DNA of 64,000 nucleotides from Sphingobacteriales bacterium (GCA_004144175.1 SEFT01000001.1:1-64000), one strand, 5' to 3'. Shown: positions 34,901-44,414, counted from the first letter of the stretch. A program made the numbers and translations. Notes: generated by a model not told the origin, from the letters alone.

Positions 34901-36469
34901 GCCGTTGGCACCACTTATAGTGATACTACCATCGTTACCTCCATGGCAGGTTGGCTTTACCATTGCTACCGAAGGAATGATAGCAGGAGGTGGAGCTATA
35001 GTAATGGTGGTGTCTTTATAACAGCCATTATTATTGATGAGCCTTATAACATAAGTTCCGGGGTCGAGGCTGTCGTATTGCGTGCCCGTGACACCTGTAA
35101 ATGTATGGAGTGTTGTTGATCCCTGTAGTATATTGATGGTCCATGGAGAAGAGGCATCGGTTGGTGTTATCGTAAATCGCCCGGGCCTTACGCATGTGGC
35201 TTTGCCGGTAAGTGCAAATGACAACGTAGGCAAGGGTAATACCGTTATGGTGTAGGCCTTGGTTTGTTTGCTGGACAGCGGACAGCCTGCGTCCGTAAAA
35301 GTGATAAAGAATGTATAATTACCCGGCGTCACGCTACCGATATTCCAGTTAAAGGTACCAATAGGAGTGGCTGTGTTATTGCCCGAAACCGTGTAAGTGG
35401 CACCGGTTGGCAATCCTGTTGCCTGTACATTAATGGCATCCAGGTCGGGGTCTGTAGGGTTTACATTAAAGCTGATGTTGCCCGCCGAGCGGCAAGCTTT
35501 TACGGTTACGGTATCTACTATAGTGCCGCCTACTATACTGCTTACATTACCGTTAGGCGCGCTATTGGAGCAGTTATTAAGCACCACGAAAGTCATTTCG
35601 CGCATGCTGGAACCTACCAGAGTGGTGCCTCGGTATTCTTCTACTTTAGTTACCACAAGGCTTCTTTGCACCGCATTGGGTGTAAAGTTGAGTTGGCCGT
35701 TAGTAGTGCTGAAGCTAAAGGTACCCGTTGCTACTGCCAGTGGCGATGTGGCTGAATAACCGGTAACATAGCCTACTGAACTGCCTGTAGTGGCATCCAG
35801 GCCAGGTACCAGGCTGTAGGTAAGCGCGTCGCTGTTGGGATCGACCGTGCCGGGGTTGTAGCCTGCGGCCTTATTGATACAGAAGAACGGCGTAGGAATG
35901 GTAGTATAGGTAGGGGAAGAATTGGCACCCGACAGATTGTTGAGGGTAGCCTCTAATCGCATAGTGGTAGATGTAGAAGGCGGCGGAGCAGTGATATTGG
36001 TAATGCTGGCGCTGCGGCCTGCCTGCACCGTGCTGGACATCATGCCATTAAATACGAATTTCCAGTTAGCCGATGTAGTACCCAGATTTACATTGCTCGA
36101 GTAGGTGAACTTCTTAACACCCGGTACGGTACCGGTGGTGCTGACACACGTGGTGCTGCCGAGCTGCGCGGCGCAAACAGGGGTAACTTCTACACCTGCG
36201 CTGGGCGCCTGTATGGTAAGGCTGGTGGTAGTTACGAGTGTTGTACCATTATATATCTCAACAATGGGGCTCGATGAAGAGAGCGTATTAAAGGTGCTCC
36301 CAAAAGTGATGTTACAATCTCCATACACCACCATCGTAATGTTGTATGTGTTACCACTAACATGCGTATAAATAAAATCGGCACCATATATATGCGATGC
36401 ATACAGCCTGGCAAAATTGCCGAGCAGTATCAGCACAGTAAAAAGGACTATGCGTAAACTTCTTTTCAT
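31913..36469 (-). CDS. Giant SprB-repeat adhesin with T9SS type B sorting domain
   Basis: 1518 aa. Signal peptide to about residue 24 (RLYAS), then a conserved N-terminal region (HIYGADFIYTHVSGNTYNIT, about 25-340) and a PKD/Ig-like part (about 340-430). About 12 tandem SprB repeats of 70-75 residues follow, each beginning near a Cys with a CxGxxxG pattern (CHGGNDGS, CNGATTGA, CFGQVDGV, CFGQSTGS and others) and closing with GxYTxxIKDxNxCxxDT; a divergent unit stands before them. The C-terminus is the gliding-motility-associated sorting domain (IPDAFTPNNDGKNDR, YDRYGQMVFETTD). In Flavobacterium SprB is the mobile gliding adhesin. Here a surface adhesin is likely, gliding not proven. Confidence 0.9.
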   Translation of the reverse strand: MKRSLRIVLFTVLILLGNFARLYASHIYGADFIYTHVSGNTYNITMVVYGDCNITFGSTFNTLSSSSPIVEIYNGTTLVTTTSLTIQAPSAGVEVTPVCAAQLGSTTCVSTTGTVPGVKKFTYSSNVNLGTTSANWKFVFNGMMSSTVQAGRSASITNITAPPPSTSTTMRLEATLNNLSGANSSPTYTTIPTPFFCINKAAGYNPGTVDPNSDALTYSLVPGLDATTGSSVGYVTGYSATSPLAVATGTFSFSTTNGQLNFTPNAVQRSLVVTKVEEYRGTTLVGSSMREMTFVVLNNCSNSAPNGNVSSIVGGTIVDTVTVKACRSAGNISFNVNPTDPDLDAINVQATGLPTGATYTVSGNNTATPIGTFNWNIGSVTPGNYTFFITFTDAGCPLSSKQTKAYTITVLPLPTLSFALTGKATCVRPGRFTITPTDASSPWTINILQGSTTLHTFTGVTGTQYDSLDPGTYVIRLINNNGCYKDTTITIAPPPAIIPSVAMVKPTCHGGNDGSITISGANGGPPFTYALGTGSYSSTNTFTGLSSGTYTLHIKDTNQCVKDTTVSLLDPLPLAANVTFVQPPCNYYNSGVITVNGLNGKTPYQYALDAGTFGTTNVFSGLFGGSYTLHIKDDNNCTRDTLIELPNKVSVHANAVVTDVLCNGATTGAVTLTAFGAKSPYKYKLGTGTLGTINTFTGLPAGTHTFHIEDSNFCYLDTNVIITQPTAITTPSVITHISCFGQVDGVINTNATGGTPSYTYAINAGTYSAANTFSGLTKGAHVVHIKDANNCIKDTTITIIEPAILKIANITATQPNCNGDANGIFTVTPTGGTIPYTYAINSGTFQTSNALTGLNAGTYTINVKDVRGCTRDSVMTMTEPTPLRISAAVKQSTCSTLANGVVTLTGAGGVPGYTYNYNTSGFVSSATFTPLPSGFYTFRVRDSKNCIKDTLIDIVDSLIIRPTLTATNVPCFGQSTGSITATPSGGINPYDYALGTGSYGAGNTFSGLKTGTYVVKIQDVNGCKRDTTVTLTQPSKLTSSVSVTNPTCNGAASGIVNMFSTGGVTPHTYAVGAGAFVASSTLNFIKAGTFTFRVKDANNCQFDTTLTLTEPPALAFTLAVTNVLCFGEKSGQVVVNGTGGTPAYMYSWDNNLGQTSNVLTGLGVGTRAIHLKDQFGCTKDTLIVLTQPTLMELTSLSFEHPTCKTKADGRFNMDGKGGTPPYSYGWVNGPSGSNPDLSGIPQGTYNFFMKDANGCTIDTLISLVGKSDLQIGYAAAKNVSCHDSRNGELRIAPDGGLQPFSFSVNGSSPQADAIWTGLAPGTYTMSITDSFNCSVDTSLTISAPPMLMAEAKTLSNNDCENYDNSGAISLAVEGGTAPYKYLWNTPTPRTEGSIAGLANGEYTVLITDANNCTNSARAAVNYDNCCKIFIPDAFTPNNDGKNDRAKVLYKGDLLVKRFAIYDRYGQMVFETTDPKAGWDGYHNGEPQDLGTYFYYMTGICGNGGNKEVEYKGTIILVR

Positions 36470-36727
36470 ATCAACACTTTATATCTATTAGGACGAGCTT
36501 TTTTCTACTATCCTTCAACTACAGGCAAAAAGACACGAAATACTGTTAAATTATCGGGATAATGACTGGCCTCATTACCAACAACTTAAATATTTCAGTT
36601 TTATGACAAAATTAATGAATAGTAATTATCTCTAATTAAAAATTGTTGGGCAAAGCTAGGCTGGTTGCGGATAGAGCCCTTATGAAAATAGACGGAAACG
36701 GAAAACTAATAGACGGACGTGAAAACA

Positions 36728-38275
36728 TCAGAATAGCCTCTTATTCTTAATAACAGAACTGACATATACTGCAAGGTCGGGTGATGGCTTCAGTATCAGT
36801 ATCATACCGCCATAAATAACTATGGCAATAGCAGAACGGACGATCGCGTCGGCGCCTGCGGCCAGGTACTGAGATACGGTCGACGGAATAAATTGATAAG
36901 TTAGCAGAAACTGGTGCGCACTATTGTAGAGTGAGGGAATAAAGTGAATAATGGCAATCGTGATGATACCACTGAAAAGTATAGAAAGCGTACCTCTGGT
37001 AAATGTTTGCAATCCCATCTTCCTCCACAGATAGCCGTATTTAATCAGGTTGACGATAATGAGGCTGATAGAGGTGCTACAGGCAGCGCCTACTATTCCA
37101 TACCGGGGTATCAGCGCCAGGTTAAGCGCGATGGTACAAATAACAAGTCCTATAGTGAGATAGAAGTTGAACCTGTAATGCTTGGAAATACTCAACATCT
37201 GGTCGTTGAGTCCTGTGGCGGCTTCGACCAGCCTGCCCGCGATCAGCACCAACACGATCGCCCCCGCAGCTTCGTACCTCGGGCCAAGGACCGACAGATT
37301 CTGAAGATTGCCGATAACGATTGCCGCCATACCTACGCAAACCAACTGGATATTAACACCCGAGCGATCAAACAGATCTTTTACCTTTTTCAGGTCTTTT
37401 TCCTCAAAAGCCTTTATAAGTAGTGGAGTGGCCGCGGTAGCCATCGCACGGTATGGTATCTGGTATATGGATATGATAAAGCTGGCGGCACTATATACTG
37501 CTACTGCCACCATTCCATTTTTATCCATGGCTCCTACCATTAGCACGTCGACATAGGCCAGCAGATTGAGGGAAGCATTAAGAAGCGAATGGAAGAATGC
37601 AAAATCGGAAATGGACTTATATTCCTCGCGGCTGAGGCGAGAGAAATCGAGCGAAAATTTAAAACCACCTGTATTGCGGGCCAGTATAAAAAGGCAAAGC
37701 ACGGGTATAGCATGTACCAATATGCCCGCTATAATGAAGAAATCGACGCTGATGGACCCGATCGCAAAAAGGATGATGAGCAGAATATTCAATATCCTCA
37801 ATACCACCTCGCGCATGAATGTAGCCACCGCCACCTTCATTTGCGAAATAAGGAACTGCTCCAGCAGGGCAAGCCATCCCCACAGCAGGGTATAAAACGG
37901 CAGCCACAAGAAATACCGGCTTACCAGTTCAATATCTTCTTTTTGATACAGCGGTACGATGATGGGTTTGAGCGCCACAAAGGCCATACCGAGTATGATA
38001 GAAAGTATAAACGGAGCAAGTACGCTGATCGTAATGAGCAGCGGCCGGCCTTTGCTTTGGGGCGGATATTTTTCGATATAGACGAGTAAGGTTGAGTGCA
38101 TACCCATGAGTACGAACTGCGACCCCACCAGCGCCTGGTTCTGGAGATTGCGCGAAAAGCCGAATAGCTGCGGGGGTAATAAACGCGTCGACAGCAGGAT
38201 GACCACAGCACCCAGCAGCGCACCCAGAAAGGTTACAAGCGTAGTTTTTATAGACTGGCGAAAAACGATCCCCAT
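36728..38275 (-). CDS. Polysaccharide flippase (Wzx/MATE-like)
   Basis: 515 aa, about 12-14 predicted membrane helices along the whole length, with the N-terminal GIVFRQSIKTTLVTFLGALLG pattern typical of oligosaccharide flippases. By family it moves undecaprenyl-linked sugar units across the inner membrane. It starts a cluster of glycan genes that share the region but not one strand. No Wzy polymerase or ligase is seen nearby. Confidence 0.85.
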   Translation of the reverse strand: MGIVFRQSIKTTLVTFLGALLGAVVILLSTRLLPPQLFGFSRNLQNQALVGSQFVLMGMHSTLLVYIEKYPPQSKGRPLLITISVLAPFILSIILGMAFVALKPIIVPLYQKEDIELVSRYFLWLPFYTLLWGWLALLEQFLISQMKVAVATFMREVVLRILNILLIILFAIGSISVDFFIIAGILVHAIPVLCLFILARNTGGFKFSLDFSRLSREEYKSISDFAFFHSLLNASLNLLAYVDVLMVGAMDKNGMVAVAVYSAASFIISIYQIPYRAMATAATPLLIKAFEEKDLKKVKDLFDRSGVNIQLVCVGMAAIVIGNLQNLSVLGPRYEAAGAIVLVLIAGRLVEAATGLNDQMLSISKHYRFNFYLTIGLVICTIALNLALIPRYGIVGAACSTSISLIIVNLIKYGYLWRKMGLQTFTRGTLSILFSGIITIAIIHFIPSLYNSAHQFLLTYQFIPSTVSQYLAAGADAIVRSAIAIVIYGGMILILKPSPDLAVYVSSVIKNKRLF

Positions 38276-38352
38276 CGCTCAAAAATAGCTAATTGCCTGT
38301 GTTTTAGCGGGTGAAAAAGCTGTAAGCCTTTATCAATCTCTGTGTGAAGCAT

Positions 38353-38360
38353 TATATTTG
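38353..38360 (+). promoter_or_regulatory. -7 box (TATATTTG) of the first FkbM gene
   Basis: TATATTTG ends 17 bases before ATG 38378; matches TAnnTTTG. No TTG at the -33 position. Confidence 0.45.
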
Positions 38361-38377
38361 GCGACGAAAGAACCACG

Positions 38378-39214
38378 ATGAATAAAAATCTTGTATTTGA
38401 TATAGGTACGAATAACGGTGATGATGCCCTATTTTATGCTCATTTGGGCTACGAGGTCATTGCAATAGATGCCGACCCTACCATTATAAAGAACAATACT
38501 AAGAAAATAAACGACCCTAAAATCCAGTTCCTGAATTGTGCCATAAGCTACAACGACAATGAGATACTGGATTTTTATATAGATGAAGACGACACCAAGA
38601 ACTCGCTGATAAGCAAAAATGTAGCAGGCAATAACACCCTGAAAGAAGTAGTAAAGGTGACGACCCGCACACTGAAATCGCTGATGGAAGAGCGCGGGGT
38701 GCCTTATTACTGCAAGATAGATATAGAAGGATATGACCCCGTAGCTATACGCTCCTTAAAGGGCATCAATGAACTACCGCCCTTTATGTCGGCCGAGGGT
38801 GAATGCAAGCCCGATAGCGAAAAATTCTCGGAAGACGGGGTACTGGATGTGCTGGAAGCATTTAAGGAGGTAGGTTATAAAAAATTCAAGCTGGTAGACC
38901 AGACGACGCTGACCGTACTAAAAAAGGATGATTTCTACATAAAAAGAACGCAGCTGAGCTACCACCTGATGCGCAAGCTGCAAAAGATGACCGGTGCATA
39001 CTCGCGTACCTATACCAATATGCAAAGGCTGACAAAAGAATATAATTATCCATTCAAGTTTGCTGCCTCAGGACCTTTTGCTGAAAAACTGGAAGGAGAA
39101 TGGATAAGGTATGAAGAAGCCAAGGCGCTATACCTGCATCACCGCAGGGCTTTTTTCTCGAAAGAGGTGAATAAGCCATTTACCTTTTGGGTAGATTGGC
39201 ACGTGGCCAGGTAG
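38378..39214 (+). CDS. FkbM-family methyltransferase
   Basis: 278 aa. SAM-binding motif DIGTNNGDDALFYAHLGYEVIAIDAD at residues 8-33, then CKIDIEGYDP near 110, the FkbM core. FkbM enzymes O-methylate sugars or other small groups; placed among glycan genes it probably caps or decorates a surface polysaccharide. The C-terminal 80 residues are an extension (RTYTNMQRLTKEYN and so on) not usual in the minimal domain. Confidence 0.85.
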   Translation: MNKNLVFDIGTNNGDDALFYAHLGYEVIAIDADPTIIKNNTKKINDPKIQFLNCAISYNDNEILDFYIDEDDTKNSLISKNVAGNNTLKEVVKVTTRTLKSLMEERGVPYYCKIDIEGYDPVAIRSLKGINELPPFMSAEGECKPDSEKFSEDGVLDVLEAFKEVGYKKFKLVDQTTLTVLKKDDFYIKRTQLSYHLMRKLQKMTGAYSRTYTNMQRLTKEYNYPFKFAASGPFAEKLEGEWIRYEEAKALYLHHRRAFFSKEVNKPFTFWVDWHVAR

Positions 39215-39222
39215 GTTATGAG

Positions 39223-40107
39223 TTATCGTATCTGCTTACCCAATAAGCGGAGTGCAAGTACTTTTATATAATATCTCGCCATTTCCTTAGCAGTGAAGAT
39301 GACCTTAAAGAATTGATAATAGAGGCCAGTACCCTTGCGTTCGGCCATTATTGTCAACTCGTGCTTTAGCATGGTTTGCAGTAGTTTCTGGCGTTTACCC
39401 GGGTCGGTGCTGGCGTTGGCTATATGCACTGCCGTAGTATCGGCCAGGAAATAGTTTCCGTAACCTGCGGCTTGCACCTGGTAGCCCCAGAGGTGATCCT
39501 CACCATACATAAAGAAGCGCTCATCGAGTTTTTGCCCCGGCAGCTTGTCCAGTATATCGCGCGGGAACATCAGGAAGGCTCCGCTTAGCCAGTCGCAGGT
39601 TGTATTAAAATCGCCCTTAAAATATTGGTTGAGCATCAGTCTCGCACGTTTGCGGTAAGACATAAGCATTAAGACCGGACGCGCCAAGTCCAGCAACTCG
39701 TTCCTAATGCTGCGGAATTTCCGGGCATTGCTCTGGTATTTTCCGTCTTCGTACACCAGCCTTGCGCTTACAAAACCTGCCTTCGGGTTATTCTTTATAT
39801 AGTTGGCTGTAATGCTAATGCTGTCTTCTTTAAGGTAAGCATCCGAATTGAGCAGCAGAATCATGTCCCCTGTTGCCCGGCTGATACCGAGATTATTTCC
39901 TTTGGCAAAGCCGCTATTCTCGGGGTTCCGTACAAGCTTAACGTCCGGGAATTTTTGCAGGAACATGGATGCATCGTCTTTTGTCGAGGCATTATCCACC
40001 ACTATGATCTCATAGGCTACACCTTTGGTATACCTGATGATACTATCGATACAAGCGCAGGTGAGTGCAAACGTATTGTAGTTGACTATGACGACCGATA
40101 CAAGCAT
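39223..40107 (-). CDS. Glycosyltransferase family 2 (rhamnosyltransferase-like)
   Basis: 294 aa. GT-A fold: VVIVNYNTFALTCACIDSI, then NSGFAKGNNLGI and LLLNSDAYL (DxD-like), then CDWLSGAFLMFPR and the acidic EDHLWGYQV. This set is typical of dTDP-rhamnosyl or related surface-glycan transferases, but the donor is unknown. It is convergent with the FkbM gene (8 bp between) and divergent from gmd. Confidence 0.88.
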   Translation of the reverse strand: MLVSVVIVNYNTFALTCACIDSIIRYTKGVAYEIIVVDNASTKDDASMFLQKFPDVKLVRNPENSGFAKGNNLGISRATGDMILLLNSDAYLKEDSISITANYIKNNPKAGFVSARLVYEDGKYQSNARKFRSIRNELLDLARPVLMLMSYRKRARLMLNQYFKGDFNTTCDWLSGAFLMFPRDILDKLPGQKLDERFFMYGEDHLWGYQVQAAGYGNYFLADTTAVHIANASTDPGKRQKLLQTMLKHELTIMAERKGTGLYYQFFKVIFTAKEMARYYIKVLALRLLGKQIR

Positions 40108-40197
40108 GGTTCAGAAGCGGATAAAGTATGGTCCGCACGATGGAGTGCTAAGATAAGGCCTAATGAGGAGCGACAAACGGTTAAGGGCAAAATCGTT

Positions 40198-40205
40198 TAC
40201 ATTTG
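40198..40205 (+). promoter_or_regulatory. -7 box (TACATTTG) of gmd-fcl
   Basis: TACATTTG ends 18 bases before the gmd ATG; matches TAnnTTTG. Confidence 0.45.
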
Positions 40206-40223
40206 TGAAAACAAAAAGGATTA

Positions 40224-41336
40224 ATGAAGAAAGCATTAATTACGGGTATTACAGGGCAGGATGGAGCATACCTGGCGGAGCTATTGCTGTCGAAAGGATA
40301 TGAAGTGCATGGCATCAAAAGAAGAACATCGCTAATAAATACACAACGAATAGATAAACTATACCAGGACCCGCACGAGAAGAACATCCGGATGACCCTG
40401 CATTACGGGGACTTATCCGACTCTACCAATATCATACGCATCATACAGCAGGTGCAGCCTGATGAAATATATAACCTGGGTGCCATGAGCCATGTGCAGG
40501 TAAGCTTCGACGAGCCGGAGTATGTGGCGAATGTAGATGGCGTAGGTACGTTGCGCATCCTCGAAGCTATACGTATACTGGGACTGGAAAAGAAGACAAG
40601 GATATACCAGGCATCTACATCGGAGCTTTATGGCCTGGTACAGGCAGTGCCGCAGTCGGAAACGACTCCATTCTATCCGCGCTCGCCCTATGGTGTAGCA
40701 AAGCTGTATGCTTACTGGATAACCGTGAACTACCGCGAAGCTTATGGTATGTACGCCTGCAACGGTATCCTCTTCAACCACGAAAGCCCGCTACGCGGCG
40801 AGACTTTCGTTACCCGGAAGATAACCAGAGGTGTAGCAGAGATAGTACTGGGCCTGAAGAAAAAAGTATGGCTGGGAAACCTGGACGCGCAGCGCGACTG
40901 GGGCCATGCTAAAGATTATGTAGAGGCTATGTGGCTGATACTGCAGCAGGACAAACCTGAAGACTATGTGATAGCTACCGGCAAGACAACAACGGTGCGT
41001 GAGTTTGTACGCATGGCCTTTGCACACGCAGGTGTGGAGCTGGAGTTTAAAGGAGAGGGCGCTAAAGAAGTAAGTATTGTGACCAAAATAACCGGCGATG
41101 TAGTAGGTGTGAACGTGGGAGATACGGTAGTCGAGGTGGATGAGCGCTACTTCAGGCCTACGGAAGTGGACCTGCTGCTGGGCGATCCTGCAAAGGCTAA
41201 AGAAAAGCTGGGCTGGGAGGCAAAGTACTCGCTTGATGAACTGGTAAAGGAAATGGTAGATTCCGATATAGACCATTTCAGGAAAGAAGTATTGTTGAGA
41301 GATTCCGGTTACCAAACCTTAAATCAGTACGAATAA
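40224..41336 (+). CDS. gmd: GDP-mannose 4,6-dehydratase
   Basis: 370 aa extended SDR. NAD(P) motif [15 protein letters not shown] near residue 7, catalytic YxxxK in [12 protein letters not shown], and the substrate loop [16 protein letters not shown]. Converts GDP-D-mannose to GDP-4-keto-6-deoxymannose, the first step to GDP-L-fucose. Its stop overlaps the fcl start (TAATG), so the two are translationally coupled. Confidence 0.97.
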   Translation: MKKALITGITGQDGAYLAELLLSKGYEVHGIKRRTSLINTQRIDKLYQDPHEKNIRMTLHYGDLSDSTNIIRIIQQVQPDEIYNLGAMSHVQVSFDEPEYVANVDGVGTLRILEAIRILGLEKKTRIYQASTSELYGLVQAVPQSETTPFYPRSPYGVAKLYAYWITVNYREAYGMYACNGILFNHESPLRGETFVTRKITRGVAEIVLGLKKKVWLGNLDAQRDWGHAKDYVEAMWLILQQDKPEDYVIATGKTTTVREFVRMAFAHAGVELEFKGEGAKEVSIVTKITGDVVGVNVGDTVVEVDERYFRPTEVDLLLGDPAKAKEKLGWEAKYSLDELVKEMVDSDIDHFRKEVLLRDSGYQTLNQYE

Positions 41337-42283
41337 TGGAACATGGCAGTAAGATATATGTAGCCGGGCACAGAGGTATGGTAGGTTCGGCAATCGTTAG
41401 GAATCTGAAGGAGAAAGGCTTTGATAATATCGTTACCCGTACGTCGGCAGAGTTGGACCTGAGGAGCCAAGAGCAGGTAAACGCCTTCTTTGAGCAGGAG
41501 CAGCCGGAATATGTTTTCCTTGCAGCCGCCAAAGTGGGCGGTATTATGGCTAATAATACCTACCGTGCCGAATTTCTGTACGACAACCTGATGCTGGAGG
41601 CCAATATCATCCATGCATCTTATGTACATAAAGTAAAGAAACTGCTCTTCCTGGGTAGCTCCTGCATATACCCAAAGATGGCACCGCAGCCATTGAAGGA
41701 AGAGCACCTGCTAACCGGGCTGCTGGAACCTACCAATGAACCGTATGCTATTGCTAAAATAGCCGGTATAAAGCTTTGTGAATCTTACCGCGACCAGTAC
41801 GGCTGCAACTTTATAGCCGCAATGCCAACAAACCTGTATGGCCCCGGCGATAATTACCACCTGCAAAATTCGCATGTGATACCGGCCATGCTGCGCAAAT
41901 TTCACGAAGCGAAGGAGTCGGGTGCAGGCCAGGTAGAGATATGGGGTTCGGGTACGCCGCTACGCGAGTTTATGTATGTAGACGACCTGGCAGAAGGATG
42001 TGTGTACCTGATGCAGCACTATAACGATAAGCTGTTCATGAACATAGGTACAGGCGAAGAAATAACGATCGGTGACCTGGCAGCTACCATTAAAGAGGTA
42101 GTGGGCTATGAAGGGGAGATCGTATTCGACCGCAGCAAACCGGATGGCACTCCACGCAAGCTGATGGACACCGGCCGCCTGCATGCCGCAGGTTGGCAGC
42201 ACCGGGTGAGCCTCAAAGAGGGCTTGAAGATGACTTACGAATATTTCAGATCGGAGATACTGGCCAATACTGCTAAGGTGTAA
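41336..42283 (+). CDS. fcl: GDP-L-fucose synthase
   Basis: 315 aa SDR epimerase/reductase. NADPH-binding [15 protein letters not shown] at residue 9, SSCIYPK and the catalytic [18 protein letters not shown]. Converts the Gmd product to GDP-L-fucose. With gmd it supplies activated fucose, probably for the glycan made by the neighbouring transferases. Start ATG 41336 overlaps the gmd stop by one base. Confidence 0.97.
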   Translation: MEHGSKIYVAGHRGMVGSAIVRNLKEKGFDNIVTRTSAELDLRSQEQVNAFFEQEQPEYVFLAAAKVGGIMANNTYRAEFLYDNLMLEANIIHASYVHKVKKLLFLGSSCIYPKMAPQPLKEEHLLTGLLEPTNEPYAIAKIAGIKLCESYRDQYGCNFIAAMPTNLYGPGDNYHLQNSHVIPAMLRKFHEAKESGAGQVEIWGSGTPLREFMYVDDLAEGCVYLMQHYNDKLFMNIGTGEEITIGDLAATIKEVVGYEGEIVFDRSKPDGTPRKLMDTGRLHAAGWQHRVSLKEGLKMTYEYFRSEILANTAKV

Positions 42284-42286
42284 GGA

Positions 42287-43033
42287 TCACTTTATCAGCT
42301 TTAGCTTGTTTTTGAAAAGATCGATAAACGGAACTGCAAAGACCGCATACAGGTAGTAGGGCAATGAATAATATTGCCACACGAGCCAGGTGCGGTCTTT
42401 TTTTAGCTGCTCATCGCGACGTGTGCTGGATAATCCTTCCTCTCCGAACGAGGCAACGACTATGTCGACATACTTTAGTTTCAGGTCGTTTTGAGCGAAT
42501 ATTTTGAGGTTGAATACGTAATCGGCCATTATCTTATACGTCATATCATACACACCCAACCGATCGAAGAGCGCCTTTTTATAGATGATGGCCTGGTGAG
42601 AAATATTCTTCCAGAAGATCTCTTTACGCGTAAAAGGGCCGCCCGATATTTTTTTCTGCTCCGTTAGCCAGATGTTGCCATACACCATATCAGCTTCAAC
42701 GGTGCCGGGCTTGCTAAAGATGTCTTTAAAGACTTCATTATTATACAGCTCATCGTCGCCGCCCAGGAAGTAAACCCACTCGCCGGTGGCAGCGACAATG
42801 CCTTTGTTCATAGCATCATAAACGCCCTTGTCTTTTTCCGAGATCACCTTGAACGGTCTCACATGTTGCAGCTCCGACAGTATTTGTAAAGTATTGTCTT
42901 TAGACAATCCATCCACAACTATCAACTCTACGCTTGGGTAGGTTTGATGCAGAACGCTTAAAACTGCAGTTTTTATGGTTTTACCGGCATTATAGGCCGG
43001 TATTATCACCGTTATCAGGGGCGCATTGCTCAT
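42287..43033 (-). CDS. Glycosyltransferase family 2 (WcaA-like)
   Basis: 248 aa. VIIPAYNAGKTIKTAVLSVL near the N-terminus, VDGLSKDNT, DKGVYDAMNKGI and FLGGDDE (DxD-like) are the usual GT2 motifs of colanic-acid-type transferases. A C-terminal hydrophobic stretch may associate with the membrane. Its start overlaps the stop of the FkbM gene upstream by 4 bp (ATGA), so the two form a two-gene operon on the reverse strand. Donor sugar not determined; fucose is a candidate because gmd-fcl end 3 bp away. Confidence 0.87.
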   Translation of the reverse strand: MSNAPLITVIIPAYNAGKTIKTAVLSVLHQTYPSVELIVVDGLSKDNTLQILSELQHVRPFKVISEKDKGVYDAMNKGIVAATGEWVYFLGGDDELYNNEVFKDIFSKPGTVEADMVYGNIWLTEQKKISGGPFTRKEIFWKNISHQAIIYKKALFDRLGVYDMTYKIMADYVFNLKIFAQNDLKLKYVDIVVASFGEEGLSSTRRDEQLKKDRTWLVWQYYSLPYYLYAVFAVPFIDLFKNKLKLIK

Positions 43034-43743
43034 TTGGCAGATGGGTTTCTTCTTACAAAAATGGCATCTGCCTGTAGCACTTCGTTGGTAACGGGTGAAT
43101 GGAGCTGCTCATAGTTGCCATGATAGGCAAATCCTAGTCCCTTAAGCATGTAGTATATATCGTCAAATAGCTTTTGGTCTTCGTACAGGGTCTTGAAGGA
43201 AACCTCGCACATAATAAGGTCGGCCTGTTTGATGACCTCCATCCCACCGTTTATTACCCGGTCTTCAAACCCCTGCACATCCAGCTTTACAAATAGCGGC
43301 CTTTTTATGTCGGCAGGCTTCACTACGTCATCCAGCCTGTCGATATTAATAGTGATCTCTTTACCGGACGACGCTTTGTCAAAATGATCCATATGATCGC
43401 CCAGCTTTAGCATCGATGACGAGGCACTGTAATCGTTCAGGAAAAAGCTGGATGTTTCTTTTTTTTCGCCCAGCCCCAGGCAATGGGCCTTAAAACCTGA
43501 GTCTCCAGCAAAGTTTTCGTTTAGCTTATTATATATATCAGGTATCGGTTCGAAAGAGATGATTTGAGCGGCAGGGAAAAAGCGGCGCATTTTCATGGCA
43601 AATTGCCCTTCATTAGCCCCTACGTCTACAATGGTTTTAAAGTTATAGTCGATCAGCCACTTATTGTCTTTGCGCCAGTTGCCTCTATATCGTGCTTCAA
43701 TATTAAAATATTTGTATACCAGCCTGGCCAGAGTCTTAAGCAT
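43030..43743 (-). CDS. FkbM-family methyltransferase
   Basis: 237 aa from ATG 43743 (an upstream TTG would add four residues). SAM motif IVDVGANEGQFAMKMRRFFP, then FEPIPD and the FkbM signature LFVKLDVQGFEDRVI. It is the second FkbM enzyme of the cluster and differs clearly from the one at 38378, so it probably methylates another position or sugar. Upstream gene of the overlapping pair with the GT2. Confidence 0.87.
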   Translation of the reverse strand: MLKTLARLVYKYFNIEARYRGNWRKDNKWLIDYNFKTIVDVGANEGQFAMKMRRFFPAAQIISFEPIPDIYNKLNENFAGDSGFKAHCLGLGEKKETSSFFLNDYSASSSMLKLGDHMDHFDKASSGKEITINIDRLDDVVKPADIKRPLFVKLDVQGFEDRVINGGMEVIKQADLIMCEVSFKTLYEDQKLFDDIYYMLKGLGFAYHGNYEQLHSPVTNEVLQADAIFVRRNPSAK

Positions 43744-43878
43744 ATATGCGGGCAATATGGTGTATTAAGAAAATATACTTGATATGGTTGTAAAAATACT
43801 CGAAAGATGCTGATTATGTGCGATTAAATGAATATTCCGGGAAGTATAAAACAATATCGGAGATAAAACATAGGGGAC

Positions 43879-43908
43879 TTGTATTTTCCTGCGATACCGT
43901 TACCTTTG
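43879..43908 (+). promoter_or_regulatory. Promoter of the nuo operon
   Basis: TTG (43879-43881), 19 bases, then TACCTTTG (43901-43908): a full match to the Bacteroidota TTG / TAnnTTTG promoter, 40 bases upstream of the nuoA ATG. Best promoter in the window. Confidence 0.7.
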
Positions 43909-43948
43909 TACATTCCTAAAAAAGCGCTTGAAACATAGCTATTAGTTT

Positions 43949-44341
43949 ATGAACTTTTTATTGTTGGCAGTAGATCAGCAGACGCCATACAGCTATTTAC
44001 CGGTAGCCCTTCAGGTTTTGGTGGCTATAGGTTTCGTTGTCGTTATGATGATCGTGACCCACTTGCTGGGCCCTAAACGTAGAACAACGGATAAGCTTAT
44101 CAACTTCGAGAGCGGTATACCTTCTGTGGGTAATGCCCGCCAGCCGATGGCTATCAAGTACTTCCTGGTGGCTATCCTTTTCGTACTGTTCGATGTAGAG
44201 GTGATCTTCTTCTACCCTTATGCGATTAACTTCCGGGAGCTGGGTACGGAGGGATTCTTTGCTGTACTGATGTTCGTAGCCTTTTTCCTATGTGGATTCA
44301 TATATATAGTAAAGAAAGGGGCGCTGGATTGGGAAGACTAA
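43949..44341 (+). CDS. nuoA: NADH-quinone oxidoreductase subunit A
   Basis: 130 aa, three membrane helices (about 20-42, 70-92, 103-122). The loop FESGIPSVGNARQPMAIKYF is the conserved quinone-proximal loop of NuoA, and FDVEVIFFYPYA is the second signature. First gene of a nuoA-N operon, preceded by a well-formed promoter. Confidence 0.95.
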   Translation: MNFLLLAVDQQTPYSYLPVALQVLVAIGFVVVMMIVTHLLGPKRRTTDKLINFESGIPSVGNARQPMAIKYFLVAILFVLFDVEVIFFYPYAINFRELGTEGFFAVLMFVAFFLCGFIYIVKKGALDWED

Positions 44342-44414
44342 TATTGATGATTATTTAAGAGTTAGGGGCATATTTTTTTGACTAGTACTTATTTAATGAT
44401 TAAAATTTTGATTT

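Noticed and set aside
33105-35759. Several forward frames in the adhesin gene
   Set aside because: Periodic shadows of the SprB repeats.
38353-38360. Full TTG/TAnnTTTG promoter before FkbM
   Set aside because: The -7 box is good but there is no TTG at the expected distance, so only the box is listed.
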